64,000 nucleotides of DNA, taken from the NCBI RefSeq assembly GCF_002563925.1, contig NZ_PDJD01000001.1:124001-188000 (forward strand), read 5' to 3'. A program made the position numbers and the translations under genes. The DNA is from Serinibacter salmoneus (GTDB taxonomy: Bacteria; Actinomycetota; Actinomycetes; Actinomycetales; Beutenbergiaceae). Of the stretch, positions 53,405 through 62,146 are shown one piece after another. Every line of letters starts with the position of its first letter. Position 1 is the first letter of the stretch. The notes under the pieces were generated by a model, which worked only from the letters and a program-made list of their open reading frames with translations, was not told the DNA's origin and made no database searches.

Positions 53405-53980
53405 ATGACTACCCCCACCTCGTTCACCATCTCGCTCAGCGAGGGTGCGACCAAGACGTTCCGCACCGCTCTCGGCATCACCGGCCTGGTGGCGTTCGTC
53501 ATCGGCCTGCTGATCCTCGTCTGGCCGGGCCGCACCGCGATGGTCGCCACGGCCCTGATCGCCGTGTACGCGCTCGTGCTTGCCGTCATCTACCTGGGCA
53601 TCGGCATCTTCACCAAGGGGATGACCACCTGGCCGCGGATCGGACACCTCCTGCTGGGCATCGTGTTCGCGGTCGCCGGTGTGGTCGCGCTGGCGAACCT
53701 CGCGGCGGCCACTGCCGTGGTGGCGGTCGTCGTCGCGGTCATGATCGGTGTGGCCTGGCTCGTGGAGGGTGTGGTCTCCCTGGTGACCCTCGGAGACAAG
53801 TCCAGCAAGGGCTGGACGATCTTCTTCGCGGTCGTCTCGATCATCGCCGGCCTGGTGCTGATCATCACGCCCCTGATGTCCGCCGTGGCGCTGTGGTGGC
53901 TGCTGGCGATCGGCCTCATGGTGCTCGGCGTGGTGCAGATCGTGCGCGCGTTCTCCATCGGGCGCGCAGTCAAGGCCTGA
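53405..53980 (+). CDS. HdeD/DUF308-family membrane protein
   Basis: A 191-residue protein with six membrane segments in three helical hairpin pairs, as in HdeD. Its helices carry G-x-x-x-G spacing (I-T-G-L-V-A-F-V-I-G-L-L-I). HdeD relatives are linked with acid or membrane stress in other bacteria, but function here is unknown. A hairpin terminator follows. Confidence 0.85.
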   Translation: MTTPTSFTISLSEGATKTFRTALGITGLVAFVIGLLILVWPGRTAMVATALIAVYALVLAVIYLGIGIFTKGMTTWPRIGHLLLGIVFAVAGVVALANLAAATAVVAVVVAVMIGVAWLVEGVVSLVTLGDKSSKGWTIFFAVVSIIAGLVLIITPLMSAVALWWLLAIGLMVLGVVQIVRAFSIGRAVKA

Positions 53981-54019
53981 CCTCCTCCCCAGCGCAGGAA
54001 CCACGAGCGCAGGAACCAC

Positions 54020-54057
54020 GCGAGAGCGGCACCCCCGGCCGGGGGTGCCGCTCTCGC
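54020..54057. terminator. Perfect 38-bp palindromic terminator
   Basis: The arms run 18-19 bp (GCGAGAGCGGCACCCCCGG and its complement) with essentially no loop bases beyond the central GGCC. It sits between the convergent HdeD-like and beta-helix genes and can serve both. A 15-bp tandem repeat follows at once. Confidence 0.9.
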
Positions 54058-54101
54058 TGTGTCGGCCTTGCTGTGTCGGCCTTGCTGTGTCGACCTCGCT
54101 G
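54058..54101 (+). repeat. 15-bp tandem repeat, three copies
   Basis: Three near-identical units of TGTGTCGGCCTTGC type directly follow the terminator hairpin, before the convergent gene's stop. No function is evident. Confidence 0.8.
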
Positions 54102-54127
54102 CATTGGCAGGGGCCCGCCGGGTGGGC

Positions 54128-54568
54128 TCAGGCCGCGGTGCCGGCGGTGCGTGCCTCGCGGGGGGTGTTGCGGATGATGCTCGCCGGCGCGATGGTCGAA
54201 CCGCCGGGCAGGCGAACGTCCTCCAGCACCCGCGCCCGGGCGTGCACCGTGGAGTTCTCGCCGAGCTTCACGTTCGCCTCGATGCGGGCGCCGTCCTCCA
54301 CCCGGGAACCGGCCCCGATGTGCACGTTGCTGCCGATGCGCACGTTGCGACCGACCACGGCGGAGGAGTCGATCCAGGAGCCCCGGCCGATCTTGGAGCC
54401 GGGTCCGATCTGCGCCCCGGCTTCCACGTAGGCGCCGCTCTCCAGCATCGTCTCCTCGGCCACCCGGGCCTTGGGCGAGACCAGGCCACCGCCGTTGGTG
54501 TGCGGCAGGTACTGCACCACCTCGCCCAGGTCGTTCTCGAACTCCACGCGTCCTCGACGGCGTGCCAT
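54128..54568 (-). CDS. Left-handed beta-helix (hexapeptide) protein, gamma-carbonic-anhydrase-like
   Basis: A 146-residue protein made mostly of hexapeptide repeats (V-S-P-K-A-R-V, I-G-P-G-S-K-I, I-G-S-N-V-H-I, G-A-R-I-E-A-N-V-K-L) characteristic of a trimeric left-handed beta-helix. There are no histidines in the positions expected for gamma-carbonic anhydrase metal binding, and no acyl-CoA motif, so the enzyme class is unknown. It may be a transferase-like or structural protein. Confidence 0.75.
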   Translation of the reverse strand: MARRRGRVEFENDLGEVVQYLPHTNGGGLVSPKARVAEETMLESGAYVEAGAQIGPGSKIGRGSWIDSSAVVGRNVRIGSNVHIGAGSRVEDGARIEANVKLGENSTVHARARVLEDVRLPGGSTIAPASIIRNTPREARTAGTAA

Positions 54569-54748
54569 GGGACTCCTCCTCGTCTCGGGGGTTCGGGGCC
54601 TGTGCGCCAGACCCGACGACTGCTTCTGATGACATAACGGACTCGGGTCGCGCCGTGTTCCCGGCCAGTGCCCCCGGCTGTGGACGTTCTCAGGTGCCGC
54701 TGCGCGATCGTGCTCCCCGGGCCCTGCCGACGGTGGTAGACCTGGGGC

Positions 54749-56917
54749 ATGACGACGCCGTTCCATGACCTCCAGGACTACATCTCGATGCCACGTGTCG
54801 GATCGGTGGTGCTGAGCCCGGACGGGACGCGACTTGCGGCCGCGGTGAGCGTGTTGGACGGCAAACGCACCGGGTACACGACCGCCTGGTGGGGGATCGA
54901 CCCCGCCGGGGTCGATCCGGCGCGGCGCCTGACCCGGGGCAGCGAGGGGGAGGGCGGTGCCGCGTTCACCCGCGACGGCGACCTGCTGTTCCTCGCGCGC
55001 CGCGCGGGGGAGTCCGGTGAGGAGGCCGTCTCCGCGCTGCACCGCCTGCCGGCCGGCGGCGGCGAGGCGCATGTGCTCGCGAGCAGGCCGGCCGGCATCT
55101 CCGGCGTGTGCGCCGCGAGCGGGGGCGAGTCGATCCTCGTCACCGCCGCCACCCTGCCCGGCGCCACCGACGAGGCATCCGAGCGTTCCCTGCGCGCCGC
55201 CCGGAAGGACAACGCCGTCTCCGCGATCCTGCACAGCGGCTACCCGGTGCGGCTCTGGGATCACGACCTGGGGCCCGCCCACCCGCGGCTGTTCGTGTTG
55301 GAGGGGGAGCCCGACGGCGAGGACGGGGCAGGTGAGGGGGCCGGCACCCCGGCGCATCACAGCACGGGCGAGACGGGTACGCCCCGGTCGATCGCGCAGG
55401 GCCTCGAGGCCGAGGCCGACCGTCGGCGCGGCACGCGGGACCTGACACCGGATGCGGGCCGCGCGCTGGAGGAGGCAGGCGTGGCGCTGTCCCCAGACGG
55501 CACCACCGTCGTCGCCACATGGAAGCACGCCGAGGGGGTCGGGCTCTCCGCGCATCTCGTGCGGATCGACGTGGCCACGGGCCGACGCACGGTGCTGGTG
55601 CGCGAGGAGGACGCCGCACTCAGCGACCCCGTCATCAGCCCCGATGGGCGGCGCGTGGCCTACCTGCGGCACCAGGTCACGGATGAGACCACGCCGCCCG
55701 TGATCACCACGTGGGTGGTGGACCTCGCCGGGGGGCTGCCCAGCGCCGTCGTCCCCGCGTGGGACCGGTGGCCGAGCGCCCTGGCCTGGGTCCCCGGCAG
55801 CGACGACCTGCTCCTGGTGGCCGACGACCACGGCCATGCGCCGGTGTTCCGCGCCTCGCTCGGGGATGCCGAACCCGTGCGACTGACCGGGACCGGCGCC
55901 TATGGCAGCCTGCAGGTGGCGCCGGACGGGCTCAGCGCCTACGCCGTGCGCAGCTCCTACACCTCCCCGGGGGAGGTGGTGCGCATCGCGCTCATCGGGG
56001 CGGGTGGTCGGGGCGGCTCAGGGATCACCGACCCCGCCGACGACTCCCTCGTCACGGTGCTGCGCGCCCCCGCCGAGCGGCCGCAGCTGCCCGGACGGCT
56101 GGAGGACGTGGCCGTGCAGGTCACCGATCCCGACGGCACCGAGGTGACCGTGCGCGGCTTCCTCGCCCTGCCCGAGCACGCGAGCGACCAGGTGCCCGCG
56201 CCCCTGCTGCTGTGGGTCCACGGTGGCCCGATCGGCTCCTGGAACGCGTGGTCGTGGCGGTGGAATCCGTGGCTGATGGTGGCGCAGGGGTACGCGGTGC
56301 TGCTGCCGGACCCGGCGCTGTCCACCGGGTACGGCGAGGAGTTCCTCGCCCGCGGGTGGGGCCGCTGGGGTGAGGCGCCCTACACCGACCTGATGGCGAT
56401 CACCGACGCCGTCGAGGTACGCGCCGACATCGACGCGAGCCGCACCGCGGCGATGGGCGGGTCCTTCGGGGGCTACATGGCGAACTGGATCGCGGGCCAC
56501 ACCGACCGGTTCCGTGCCATCGTCACGCACGCGAGCCTGTGGGCGCTGGACCAGTTCGGGCCCACCACCGACGCCTCCTTCTACTGGGCGCGGGAGATGA
56601 CCCCGGAGCAGGCCGAGGCGAACTCCCCCCACCGCTTCGTGCAGGAGATCACCACGCCGATGCTCGTGATCCACGGGGACAAGGACTACCGGGTGCCGAT
56701 CGGCGAGGGGCTGCGGCTCTGGTACGAGCTCCTCTCGGCCTCGGGCCTGCCCGCCGATGCCGACGGTTCCACCGTGCACCGGTTCCTGTACTACCCGGAT
56801 GAGAACCACTGGATCCTCAGCCCCCAGCACGCGGTGCTCTGGTACCAGGTGGTGCTGGCGTTCCTGTCCGAGCACGTCATGGGTGTGCCGCAGGAGCTCC
56901 CCGACACCCTCGGCTGA
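54749..56917 (+). CDS. S9-family peptidase (acylaminoacyl-peptidase/prolyl oligopeptidase class)
   Basis: A 722-residue cytoplasmic protease with an N-terminal beta-propeller (about 1-450, repeated S-P-D-G-x and L-x-x-D motifs) and a C-terminal alpha/beta hydrolase. Catalytic triad: Ser in G-G-S-F-G-G-Y-M (about 571), Asp in H-G-D-K-D-Y-R-V-P (about 644), His in D-E-N-H-W (about 686). It trims short peptides, often acylated or proline-containing. No signal peptide is seen. Confidence 0.92.
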   Translation: MTTPFHDLQDYISMPRVGSVVLSPDGTRLAAAVSVLDGKRTGYTTAWWGIDPAGVDPARRLTRGSEGEGGAAFTRDGDLLFLARRAGESGEEAVSALHRLPAGGGEAHVLASRPAGISGVCAASGGESILVTAATLPGATDEASERSLRAARKDNAVSAILHSGYPVRLWDHDLGPAHPRLFVLEGEPDGEDGAGEGAGTPAHHSTGETGTPRSIAQGLEAEADRRRGTRDLTPDAGRALEEAGVALSPDGTTVVATWKHAEGVGLSAHLVRIDVATGRRTVLVREEDAALSDPVISPDGRRVAYLRHQVTDETTPPVITTWVVDLAGGLPSAVVPAWDRWPSALAWVPGSDDLLLVADDHGHAPVFRASLGDAEPVRLTGTGAYGSLQVAPDGLSAYAVRSSYTSPGEVVRIALIGAGGRGGSGITDPADDSLVTVLRAPAERPQLPGRLEDVAVQVTDPDGTEVTVRGFLALPEHASDQVPAPLLLWVHGGPIGSWNAWSWRWNPWLMVAQGYAVLLPDPALSTGYGEEFLARGWGRWGEAPYTDLMAITDAVEVRADIDASRTAAMGGSFGGYMANWIAGHTDRFRAIVTHASLWALDQFGPTTDASFYWAREMTPEQAEANSPHRFVQEITTPMLVIHGDKDYRVPIGEGLRLWYELLSASGLPADADGSTVHRFLYYPDENHWILSPQHAVLWYQVVLAFLSEHVMGVPQELPDTLG

Positions 56918-56921
56918 CCCT

Positions 56922-56987
56922 CCGCGAGGTGGTTCCGCAGGTACCGCGAGGTGGTTCTGCAGGTACCGCGGGGTGGTTCCGCAGGGA
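56922..56987 (+). repeat. Three 22-bp tandem repeats abutting the iron box
   Basis: Three units (CCGCGAGGTGGTTCCGCAGGTA type, one or two changes each) run end to end and stop exactly at the first base of the DtxR-like box. They start 5 bp after the peptidase stop. They may act as spacing or binding repeats, or be a slippage product. Confidence 0.9.
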
Positions 56988-57006
56988 TTTGGTGAGGCTA
57001 CCCTTC
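56988..57006 (+). promoter_or_regulatory. DtxR/IdeR-type iron box upstream of heme oxygenase
   Basis: TTTGGTGAGGCTACCCTTC matches the 19-bp DtxR/IdeR consensus (TTAGGTTAGGCTAACCTAA) at 14 positions, including the central AGGCTA. It lies 80 bp before the heme oxygenase start. Iron-replete DtxR would repress the gene, as with hmuO in corynebacteria. Confidence 0.65.
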
Positions 57007-57086
57007 CCAAATTCGCGGGAATATGGCAATCTGTCACGACAAGGCGTCAGAAAGGCCGGCGCCGCACCGAGACCGAGGAAATGCCG

Positions 57087-57800
57087 ATGAGCCCAGTGCC
57101 CGACACCCCCCGTGAGGCCCCTGCCGACTCCACGAGCGCGACGGCCGTATCGCCGCAGGCCCCGCCCCTGTCCGAGCGCCTGCGCGAGGCGACCCGGCCG
57201 CAGCACGAACGGGCAGAGAACCGGGGCTTCGTCGTCGAGCTCATGGGTGGCGACCTCGGGGTGGAGGCCTACGTGGACCTCGCGGTGCAGCACCGGGCCA
57301 TCTATGCCGCGCTGGAGGCGGCGGGGGAGCGGCTGCGGGGGGACGCCGTGGCGGCCCCGTTCCTGCTGCCGGAGCTGATGCGGCTGCCGAGCCTGGAGGC
57401 GGACCTGGTCACGCTGCGCGGCACGGACTGGCGCGAGGGCGCTTCCCTCGTGCCGGCGACGGCGGACTACGTGGCCCGACTGGACGCGATCGCGACCGCC
57501 GGGGAGTACCTCGCGCACGCCTACACCCGCTACCTCGGGGACCTCTCGGGCGGGCAGGTGATCGCGCGGATGCTGCAGCGGCACTACGGCATGACGCCGG
57601 AGCAGCTCACTTTCTACACGTTCACCGAGATCCCCAAGCCGAAGCCGTTCAAGGACCGCTACCGCGCACTCATGGACGCCGCGCCGTTCTCGGCCACGGA
57701 GTCGGACGCGGTGGTGGCGGAGGCGCGCGTGGCGTTCGACCTCAACGCCGCCCTGTTCGACGACCTCGGGGTGCGCCACACCGCGGCGCCGGCTGCCTGA
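57087..57800 (+). CDS. Heme oxygenase (biliverdin-producing)
   Basis: A 237-residue enzyme with a 30-residue Pro/Ala-rich N-terminal tail, then the canonical all-alpha fold. The heme ligand is His40 (R-P-Q-H-E-R-A-E), and the distal helix has Y-L-G-D-L-S-G-G-Q-V. It opens heme to biliverdin, CO and iron, releasing iron from host or environmental heme. GAGGAA lies 6 bp before the second ATG, so that ATG at 57087 was chosen. The upstream iron box fits DtxR control. Confidence 0.93.
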   Translation: MSPVPDTPREAPADSTSATAVSPQAPPLSERLREATRPQHERAENRGFVVELMGGDLGVEAYVDLAVQHRAIYAALEAAGERLRGDAVAAPFLLPELMRLPSLEADLVTLRGTDWREGASLVPATADYVARLDAIATAGEYLAHAYTRYLGDLSGGQVIARMLQRHYGMTPEQLTFYTFTEIPKPKPFKDRYRALMDAAPFSATESDAVVAEARVAFDLNAALFDDLGVRHTAAPAA

Positions 57801-57839
57801 GGCCCGCGCGGCCTGGTCCGCTCCTGCCCGCGGGGTGGC

Positions 57840-58463
57840 TCAGGCGGTGCGCGCCGCCTGCTGCGCGATCAGCGGGTCCACGCCCACGGCACGCATGACG
57901 AAGGCGACCGTCTCCTCGATCGCGCGGGTGCGCGCCGGTCCCTCCTCGGGCACGTGTCGCCCCGCGAGGCACGAGTTCACCAGCGGCACGACGGCGTCCA
58001 GGTCCTGCCGCGGGAAGCGCCCGGTGGCGATCCCGAGGGTGAGGATCCGCCGCAGCGGCGCCTCGATCTCCACGATGTGGTCGCGCAGTTTCATCATCGT
58101 CTGCCGTGAGACCACGGTGCGCAGGTCCGGCCCCGGCGCGAGGTGGTACTCCCGCTTGAGGCGGATCTGCTGCTGCACGTACGTCTGCAACTGCGCCACG
58201 GGGTCCTCCACGCCGGCCAGCGAGAGTTCGAGTTCCGCGATGTAGGACGACGTCTCGTTCTCGATGAACCCGAGCAGGAGCGACTCCTTGTCGGGGAAGT
58301 GGTTGTAGACGGCCGTGCGGCCGACCCCGGCCTCGGCGGCAATGTCCGCCAGCGTGATCGCGTCGAAGCCCTCGCGCTCCATCAGGGTGGACAGTGCCGT
58401 GAACAGGCGGATGCGCACCTGCTGTCGATGCTCCGCGAGCGAGGCTCCGATGATCTTGGGCAT
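57840..58463 (-). CDS. TetR-family regulator
   Basis: A 207-residue protein with a TetR HTH (about 15-60: L-F-T-A-L-S-T-L-M-E-R-E-G-F, then I-A-A-E-A-G-V-G-R-T-A-V-Y-N-H-F-P-D-K) and a helical effector-binding domain. It is convergent with heme oxygenase and divergent from the DUF4235 gene; its target is not evident from the sequence. Confidence 0.88.
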   Translation of the reverse strand: MPKIIGASLAEHRQQVRIRLFTALSTLMEREGFDAITLADIAAEAGVGRTAVYNHFPDKESLLLGFIENETSSYIAELELSLAGVEDPVAQLQTYVQQQIRLKREYHLAPGPDLRTVVSRQTMMKLRDHIVEIEAPLRRILTLGIATGRFPRQDLDAVVPLVNSCLAGRHVPEEGPARTRAIEETVAFVMRAVGVDPLIAQQAARTA

Positions 58464-58582
58464 GTTCGCTAGTTAATCACGTTTCTGACGAGTGCTGCGA
58501 GGCTGTCAGATTGCTCACAGGTCCCGGGAGTGCGCCGGTCGGGCTAGGCTCGGGGTAGACCACTTTCGGAGAGGATGTCATC

Positions 58583-58840
58583 GTGCAGAAGATCGTCACC
58601 ACCGTGGCCATCATGGCCTCGGGCTTCGTCGCCTCCAAGATTCTCGACCTGGTCTGGCGGAAGGCCTTCGGCCACAAGCCGCCGATGAGTGACGACCAGG
58701 ATTCCTCGCTGCGTGAGGTGGTCCTGTTCGCGGCGGCCTCCGGCGTGATCGCGGCGCTGGCCCGGCGCGGGGCGACGAACGTCGCCGCCAAGGTGGCCCC
58801 CAAGCCGCTGACGAGTGGCCAGGAGCAGACCGCCGAGTAA
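58583..58840 (+). CDS. DUF4235 membrane protein
   Basis: An 85-residue protein starting at GTG, with an N-terminal transmembrane segment (V-A-I-M-A-S-G-F-V-A), W-R-K-A-F-G-H-K-P-P, and a second hydrophobic segment (L-F-A-A-A-S-G-V-I-A-A-L-A-R-R-G-A). This is the DUF4235 pattern, which is actinobacterial and of unknown function. Confidence 0.85.
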   Translation: MQKIVTTVAIMASGFVASKILDLVWRKAFGHKPPMSDDQDSSLREVVLFAAASGVIAALARRGATNVAAKVAPKPLTSGQEQTAE

Positions 58841-58844
58841 CCCT

Positions 58845-58919
58845 CGGCGAGGCCGTGCCCGGGGTGCCGAGTCCGTGCCGGCCGGGCACGTCGTCGAGGC
58901 GTACCGCACGGATTCGCGG
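58845..58919. repeat. Degenerate family II palindrome relic
   Basis: CGGCGAGGCCGTG matches the inner arm of the 62.0-kb copy exactly, CCGAGTCCGTGC resembles the left arm of the 20.3-kb copy, and GCACGGATTCGCGG resembles its right arm. The order is scrambled relative to full copies, so this is a candidate relic only. Confidence 0.4.
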
Positions 58920-59025
58920 TCCACGACGGCGCAGTTCGCCGTGGTCCCGAACATTCACCGTCCCGTCGATTCCGGGGCACCGTCCCGGCGTGCTGAACTC
59001 GGCCGGCCCGGCTTGACTGGGTCGC

Positions 59026-59610
59026 GTGAGTGAACCGACTGGCGGGCAGTTCCTGCGGGCGGCGGCGGGCCGGGACGCGGCGGGCAACGCGCCGAGCGCC
59101 GAGCGTCTGAACTGGCTGCGTGCCGCCGTCCTCGGTGCCAACGACGGCGTGGTGTCGGTGGCCTCCATCCTCGTGGGCGTCGCGGGCGCCTCTTCCGACC
59201 GCGCCGACATCGCTGCCGCGGGCATCGCCGGACTTGTCGGCGGTGGGCTGTCCATGGCCCTGGGCGAGTACGTGTCCGTCTCCTCCGCCAAGGACTCCCA
59301 GCTGGCGGCCGCAGGAGAGGTCGCCGAGGAAGACATCGCGAACCCGTGGCATGCGGGCATCGCCTCCGCGGCGGCGTTCCTCGCCGGTGCGATCCTGCCG
59401 TTCGTCGTCATGCTCGCCTCACCGATCCAGTGGAACGTGCCACTCACGATCCTGGCGGCACTCCTCGCTCTCGCCCTGACCGGGGCGCTGGGCGCGCGGC
59501 TCGGTCATGCCCCCGTGCGCCGGCCGGTGGTCAGGGTGGTGATCGGTGGCGCGCTGGCACTCGGCATCACGTTCGGGGTGGGTGCGCTCTTCGGAGTGGC
59601 TGTGGCGTGA
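59026..59610 (+). CDS. VIT1/CCC1-family iron/manganese transporter, short form
   Basis: A 194-residue protein starting at GTG with about five membrane segments. N-terminal family motifs are strong: N-W-L-R-A-A-V-L-G-A-N-D-G-V-V-S-V-A-S, and M-A-L-G-E-Y-V-S-V-S-S. The long cytoplasmic metal-binding helical domain of full VIT proteins is reduced to a short stretch (E-E-D-I-A-N-P). It probably moves Fe2+ or Mn2+ across the membrane. No frameshift explains the short length, so it may be a natural short form. Confidence 0.88.
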   Translation: MSEPTGGQFLRAAAGRDAAGNAPSAERLNWLRAAVLGANDGVVSVASILVGVAGASSDRADIAAAGIAGLVGGGLSMALGEYVSVSSAKDSQLAAAGEVAEEDIANPWHAGIASAAAFLAGAILPFVVMLASPIQWNVPLTILAALLALALTGALGARLGHAPVRRPVVRVVIGGALALGITFGVGALFGVAVA

Positions 59611-59739
59611 CCAGGCCGTGCTGCGTCGTCGGCCATCCCGATCGGAGAGCGGAGCGCCTTCCGGCTGCGTCTCCCAGCAGGCGGGTCCAGACTGGTGCCG
59701 TACGCCCCCACGTGTCACCTCCTGGAAGGACATCCCCCG

Positions 59740-60207
59740 ATGGCAACGTTCCGCTACGGGCCCGTTGAGCTCTATCTCGTCGGGTTCGAGGGTGAGAGCC
59801 CCGACCCGGCGACCATTGCGCCCCTCGTCGAGTTGGTCGAGTCGGGCCTCGTACGCGTGCTCGACTTCGTGATCGTCTCCAGGTCCGAGACCGGCGACGT
59901 GGACGTCGTCGAGATCGATACCGACGACTTCGCACTGACCCTGCACGAGGTCGGATTCACCGGCGAGGAGGACATCGCCGAACTCGCCGAGCAGGTCCCC
60001 GAGGGCGGCTCCGCCGTGCTCGTGGCGCTGGAGATGGTCTACGCCCGCAAGCTCGCCGAGGGCGTGGCCGCCTCCGGCGCGGTCGTGCTGAGCGCCGAGC
60101 GCATCCCCGCCCCGGTGGTGAACGCCGTGATGGACCTCGAGGACGCCGTGGAGGAGGTCCTCGAGGAGGCGCTGGAGGAGGCCGCCGACGAGGCCGCCCG
60201 GTCCTGA
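59740..60207 (+). CDS. DUF6325-like protein
   Basis: A 155-residue acidic cytoplasmic protein (G-P-V-E-L-Y-L-V-G-F at the start, central S-R-S-E-T-G-D-V-D-V-V-E, acidic C-terminal helix with E-E-V-L-E-E-A). The pattern matches DUF6325. It is followed 68 bp later by a SHOCT-domain protein gene, a common pairing, so the two probably work together in membrane stress or binding of a common target. GAAGG lies before the chosen ATG; an upstream frame adds unlikely residues. Confidence 0.75.
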   Translation: MATFRYGPVELYLVGFEGESPDPATIAPLVELVESGLVRVLDFVIVSRSETGDVDVVEIDTDDFALTLHEVGFTGEEDIAELAEQVPEGGSAVLVALEMVYARKLAEGVAASGAVVLSAERIPAPVVNAVMDLEDAVEEVLEEALEEAADEAARS

Positions 60208-60275
60208 CGGCCACGTCCCACCCCACCCGCGGGCCACGGGCGTGGCCCGCACCCATCTGACCTGAGGAGAACACC

Positions 60276-60653
60276 ATGCCCATCCGTCGAGTCGGTCGCC
60301 CCGGCCTCATCGGCCTCGCCGCCCGCACCGCCGTCGTCGCCGGCACGGCCAATGCCGTGGGCCGCGGGATGAACAACCGCGCCGATCGCCGCGCCCAGGA
60401 CCAGTACGAGCAGCAGCAGTACGCCGCCGCGCAGCAGCAGGCGCAGATGCAGGCCGCCGCGCAGCAGGCGGTGGCCCAGCAGCAGGCCGCCCAGCAGCAG
60501 GCCGCGCAGCAGGCGCAGCCCGCGATCGCGGCCGAGCCCGCCGGCGGCGGCGTGGACTTGGTCGCCGAACTGCAGAAGCTGGCGAGCCTGCAGCAGGCGG
60601 GCGTGCTCAGTGACGCCGAGTTCGCCGCCGCGAAGGCCAAGCTGCTCGGCTGA
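60276..60653 (+). CDS. SHOCT-domain protein with Gln/Ala-rich linker
   Basis: A 125-residue protein. Residues 1-40 are basic with a hydrophobic patch (G-L-A-A-R-T-A-V-V-A-G-T-A), residues 44-86 are rich in Gln and Ala (Q-Q-A-A-Q-Q-Q-A type), and residues 92-125 are a SHOCT domain (L-V-A-E-L-Q-K-L-A-S-L-Q-Q-A-G-V-L). SHOCT domains mediate oligomerisation or partner binding. GAGGAG precedes the ATG. Confidence 0.88.
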   Translation: MPIRRVGRPGLIGLAARTAVVAGTANAVGRGMNNRADRRAQDQYEQQQYAAAQQQAQMQAAAQQAVAQQQAAQQQAAQQAQPAIAAEPAGGGVDLVAELQKLASLQQAGVLSDAEFAAAKAKLLG

Positions 60654-60676
60654 TCGCCGCGCGCAGTCGGCAACGC

Positions 60677-60711
60677 GACAGGGCCGCCCGCACACTGCGG
60701 GCGGCCCTGTC
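60677..60711. terminator. Bidirectional terminator hairpin
   Basis: Perfect 15-bp arms (GACAGGGCCGCCCGC and its complement) enclose a 5-bp loop, 23 bp past the SHOCT gene stop and 50 bp before the convergent transporter stop. It can serve both genes. Confidence 0.9.
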
Positions 60712-60761
60712 ACGTTCACGGCTGCCGGAGCGTGGCAGGTTCCGCCGGGTCGTTCCCTCGT

Positions 60762-61940
60762 TCAGCGCGAGGGTTCCTCGGCGGTCAGTTCCGTCTCGGG
60801 CGCTGACGCGCCGCCAGTCGTGGTCTCCGAGCGGCCCTCCGTCGCCGTCGTTCGGCCCTCCGTGGCGCCGTTGTCGTCCCCGGACAGCCACCGCAGCCAC
60901 GCCGCGCCGGGGTCGCCGTCCAGGATCAGGGCCCGCACCAGCAGCGTCAGCGGGATCGAGAGAATCGCGCCGAGCGGGCCGATGATGAAGGTCCAGAAGA
61001 TCACCGAGAAGAAGCTGAGCGTGAGGCTCAGGTTCACCGCGTCGGAGACGAACTTCGGCTGGATGAGCACCTGCAGGGTCACGTTCACCACGCAGTACAC
61101 CGCGATGACGGCAAGCATCAGCGGCCAACCGCCGACCACGAGGGCCAGCAGCGCCGGGGGGATGACCCCCAGCACGAACCCGATGTTGGGGATGAAGTTG
61201 GTGACGAACGCGAGGATGGCCCACACCATCGGCGCGGGCACGCTGAGTACCCACAGCGCCAGGCCGTCGACCACCGCCACGATCGCGCCGAAGGTGGCGT
61301 TGACCACGTAGTAGCGGCGCACGCCGGTGTTGTAGACCTGGAAACGCGCGACCGTCGGCCGGATGCGCTCCCCGAAGGCGGACTCTGCGGTGGTGTACCG
61401 GCCGGCGTCAGCCGCCATGAAGATCACGTAGGCGAGCACGAAGAACAGCGCCATCAGAACGTTCAGGGCGCTGCTGCCGATCGAGGCGCCGTACCCGAGC
61501 AGGGTGGAGGGGCTGAGTAGGCCGGCCACGGTGTCCGCGGCGGACTGCTCCAACCCCCAGGAGTCCAGTTGGTCGAAGAGGCCTTGCGCGGTGGCCTGCA
61601 GTTCGGGGCCGAGGTCCATCACCATGTCGATGAACCGCGCCCCGGCGAACCAGAGCATGGCCGCCAGCGCCGCGAGGATGAGGTATCCGAGGAGGATGAC
61701 CATGGTGGTGGCGGCCCAGCTCGGCCAGCCGCGGCGCACCAGCGGCGCCCGCACGGGCAGGCAGATGATGACGATGACGGCGCCGAGCAGCAGCGGGCCG
61801 ATGAGTTCCTGGGCGAACATCACCCCGCCGAGGACCACGACGGAGGCAGCGAGCGTGAGCAGCATGCGCGCGCCCGGGGAGAACACGGGGGCAAGGGTGG
61901 TCTGCGGCTGGGGCGCCGGGGACTGTTCGGGGGGAGTCAC
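60762..61940 (-). CDS. AI-2E family transporter (PerM-like)
   Basis: A 392-residue membrane protein with about eight spans, an extracytoplasmic amphipathic stretch after the third hydrophobic pair, and the family's P-N-I-G-F-V-L-G-V-I-P-P-A motif followed by L-I-Q-P-K-F-V-S-D-A-V-N-L. The C-terminal tail is Thr/Ser/Glu-rich. Members export or exchange small molecules, with roles from quorum signals to ion exchange; the substrate is unknown. It reads leftward in isolation. Confidence 0.88.
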   Translation of the reverse strand: MTPPEQSPAPQPQTTLAPVFSPGARMLLTLAASVVVLGGVMFAQELIGPLLLGAVIVIICLPVRAPLVRRGWPSWAATTMVILLGYLILAALAAMLWFAGARFIDMVMDLGPELQATAQGLFDQLDSWGLEQSAADTVAGLLSPSTLLGYGASIGSSALNVLMALFFVLAYVIFMAADAGRYTTAESAFGERIRPTVARFQVYNTGVRRYYVVNATFGAIVAVVDGLALWVLSVPAPMVWAILAFVTNFIPNIGFVLGVIPPALLALVVGGWPLMLAVIAVYCVVNVTLQVLIQPKFVSDAVNLSLTLSFFSVIFWTFIIGPLGAILSIPLTLLVRALILDGDPGAAWLRWLSGDDNGATEGRTTATEGRSETTTGGASAPETELTAEEPSR

Positions 61941-62017
61941 GGGGAAAGGCTACCGGCGCCCACCCGATCAGGCCCGACGGCGAACGCCGCCTTCACCTGG
62001 AACCTCACCCGACGCTG

Positions 62018-62091
62018 CGCGAACCCGTGGCGTGTGCGGCGAGGCCGTGGTCTGGCGCCACGGCCTCGCCGCGGACGCCACGGGTTCGGCG
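62018..62091. repeat. Family II palindromic element, copy 3 (most complete)
   Basis: A 74-bp nested perfect palindrome. Outer arms CGAACCCGTGGCGT and ACGCCACGGGTTCG, and inner arms CGGCGAGGCCGTGG and CCACGGCCTCGCCG, pair at all 14 positions each. A GC-rich 18-bp tandem repeat (TCGGCGGGGGTGGGGTG type, three copies) follows to about 62145. It lies in the gap between the AI-2E transporter and the mnhG stop and could terminate transcription from the right. Confidence 0.85.
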
Positions 62092-62146
62092 GGGGTGGGG
62101 TGTCGGCGGGGGTGGGGTGTCGGCGGGGGGTGGGGTGTCGGCGCGG

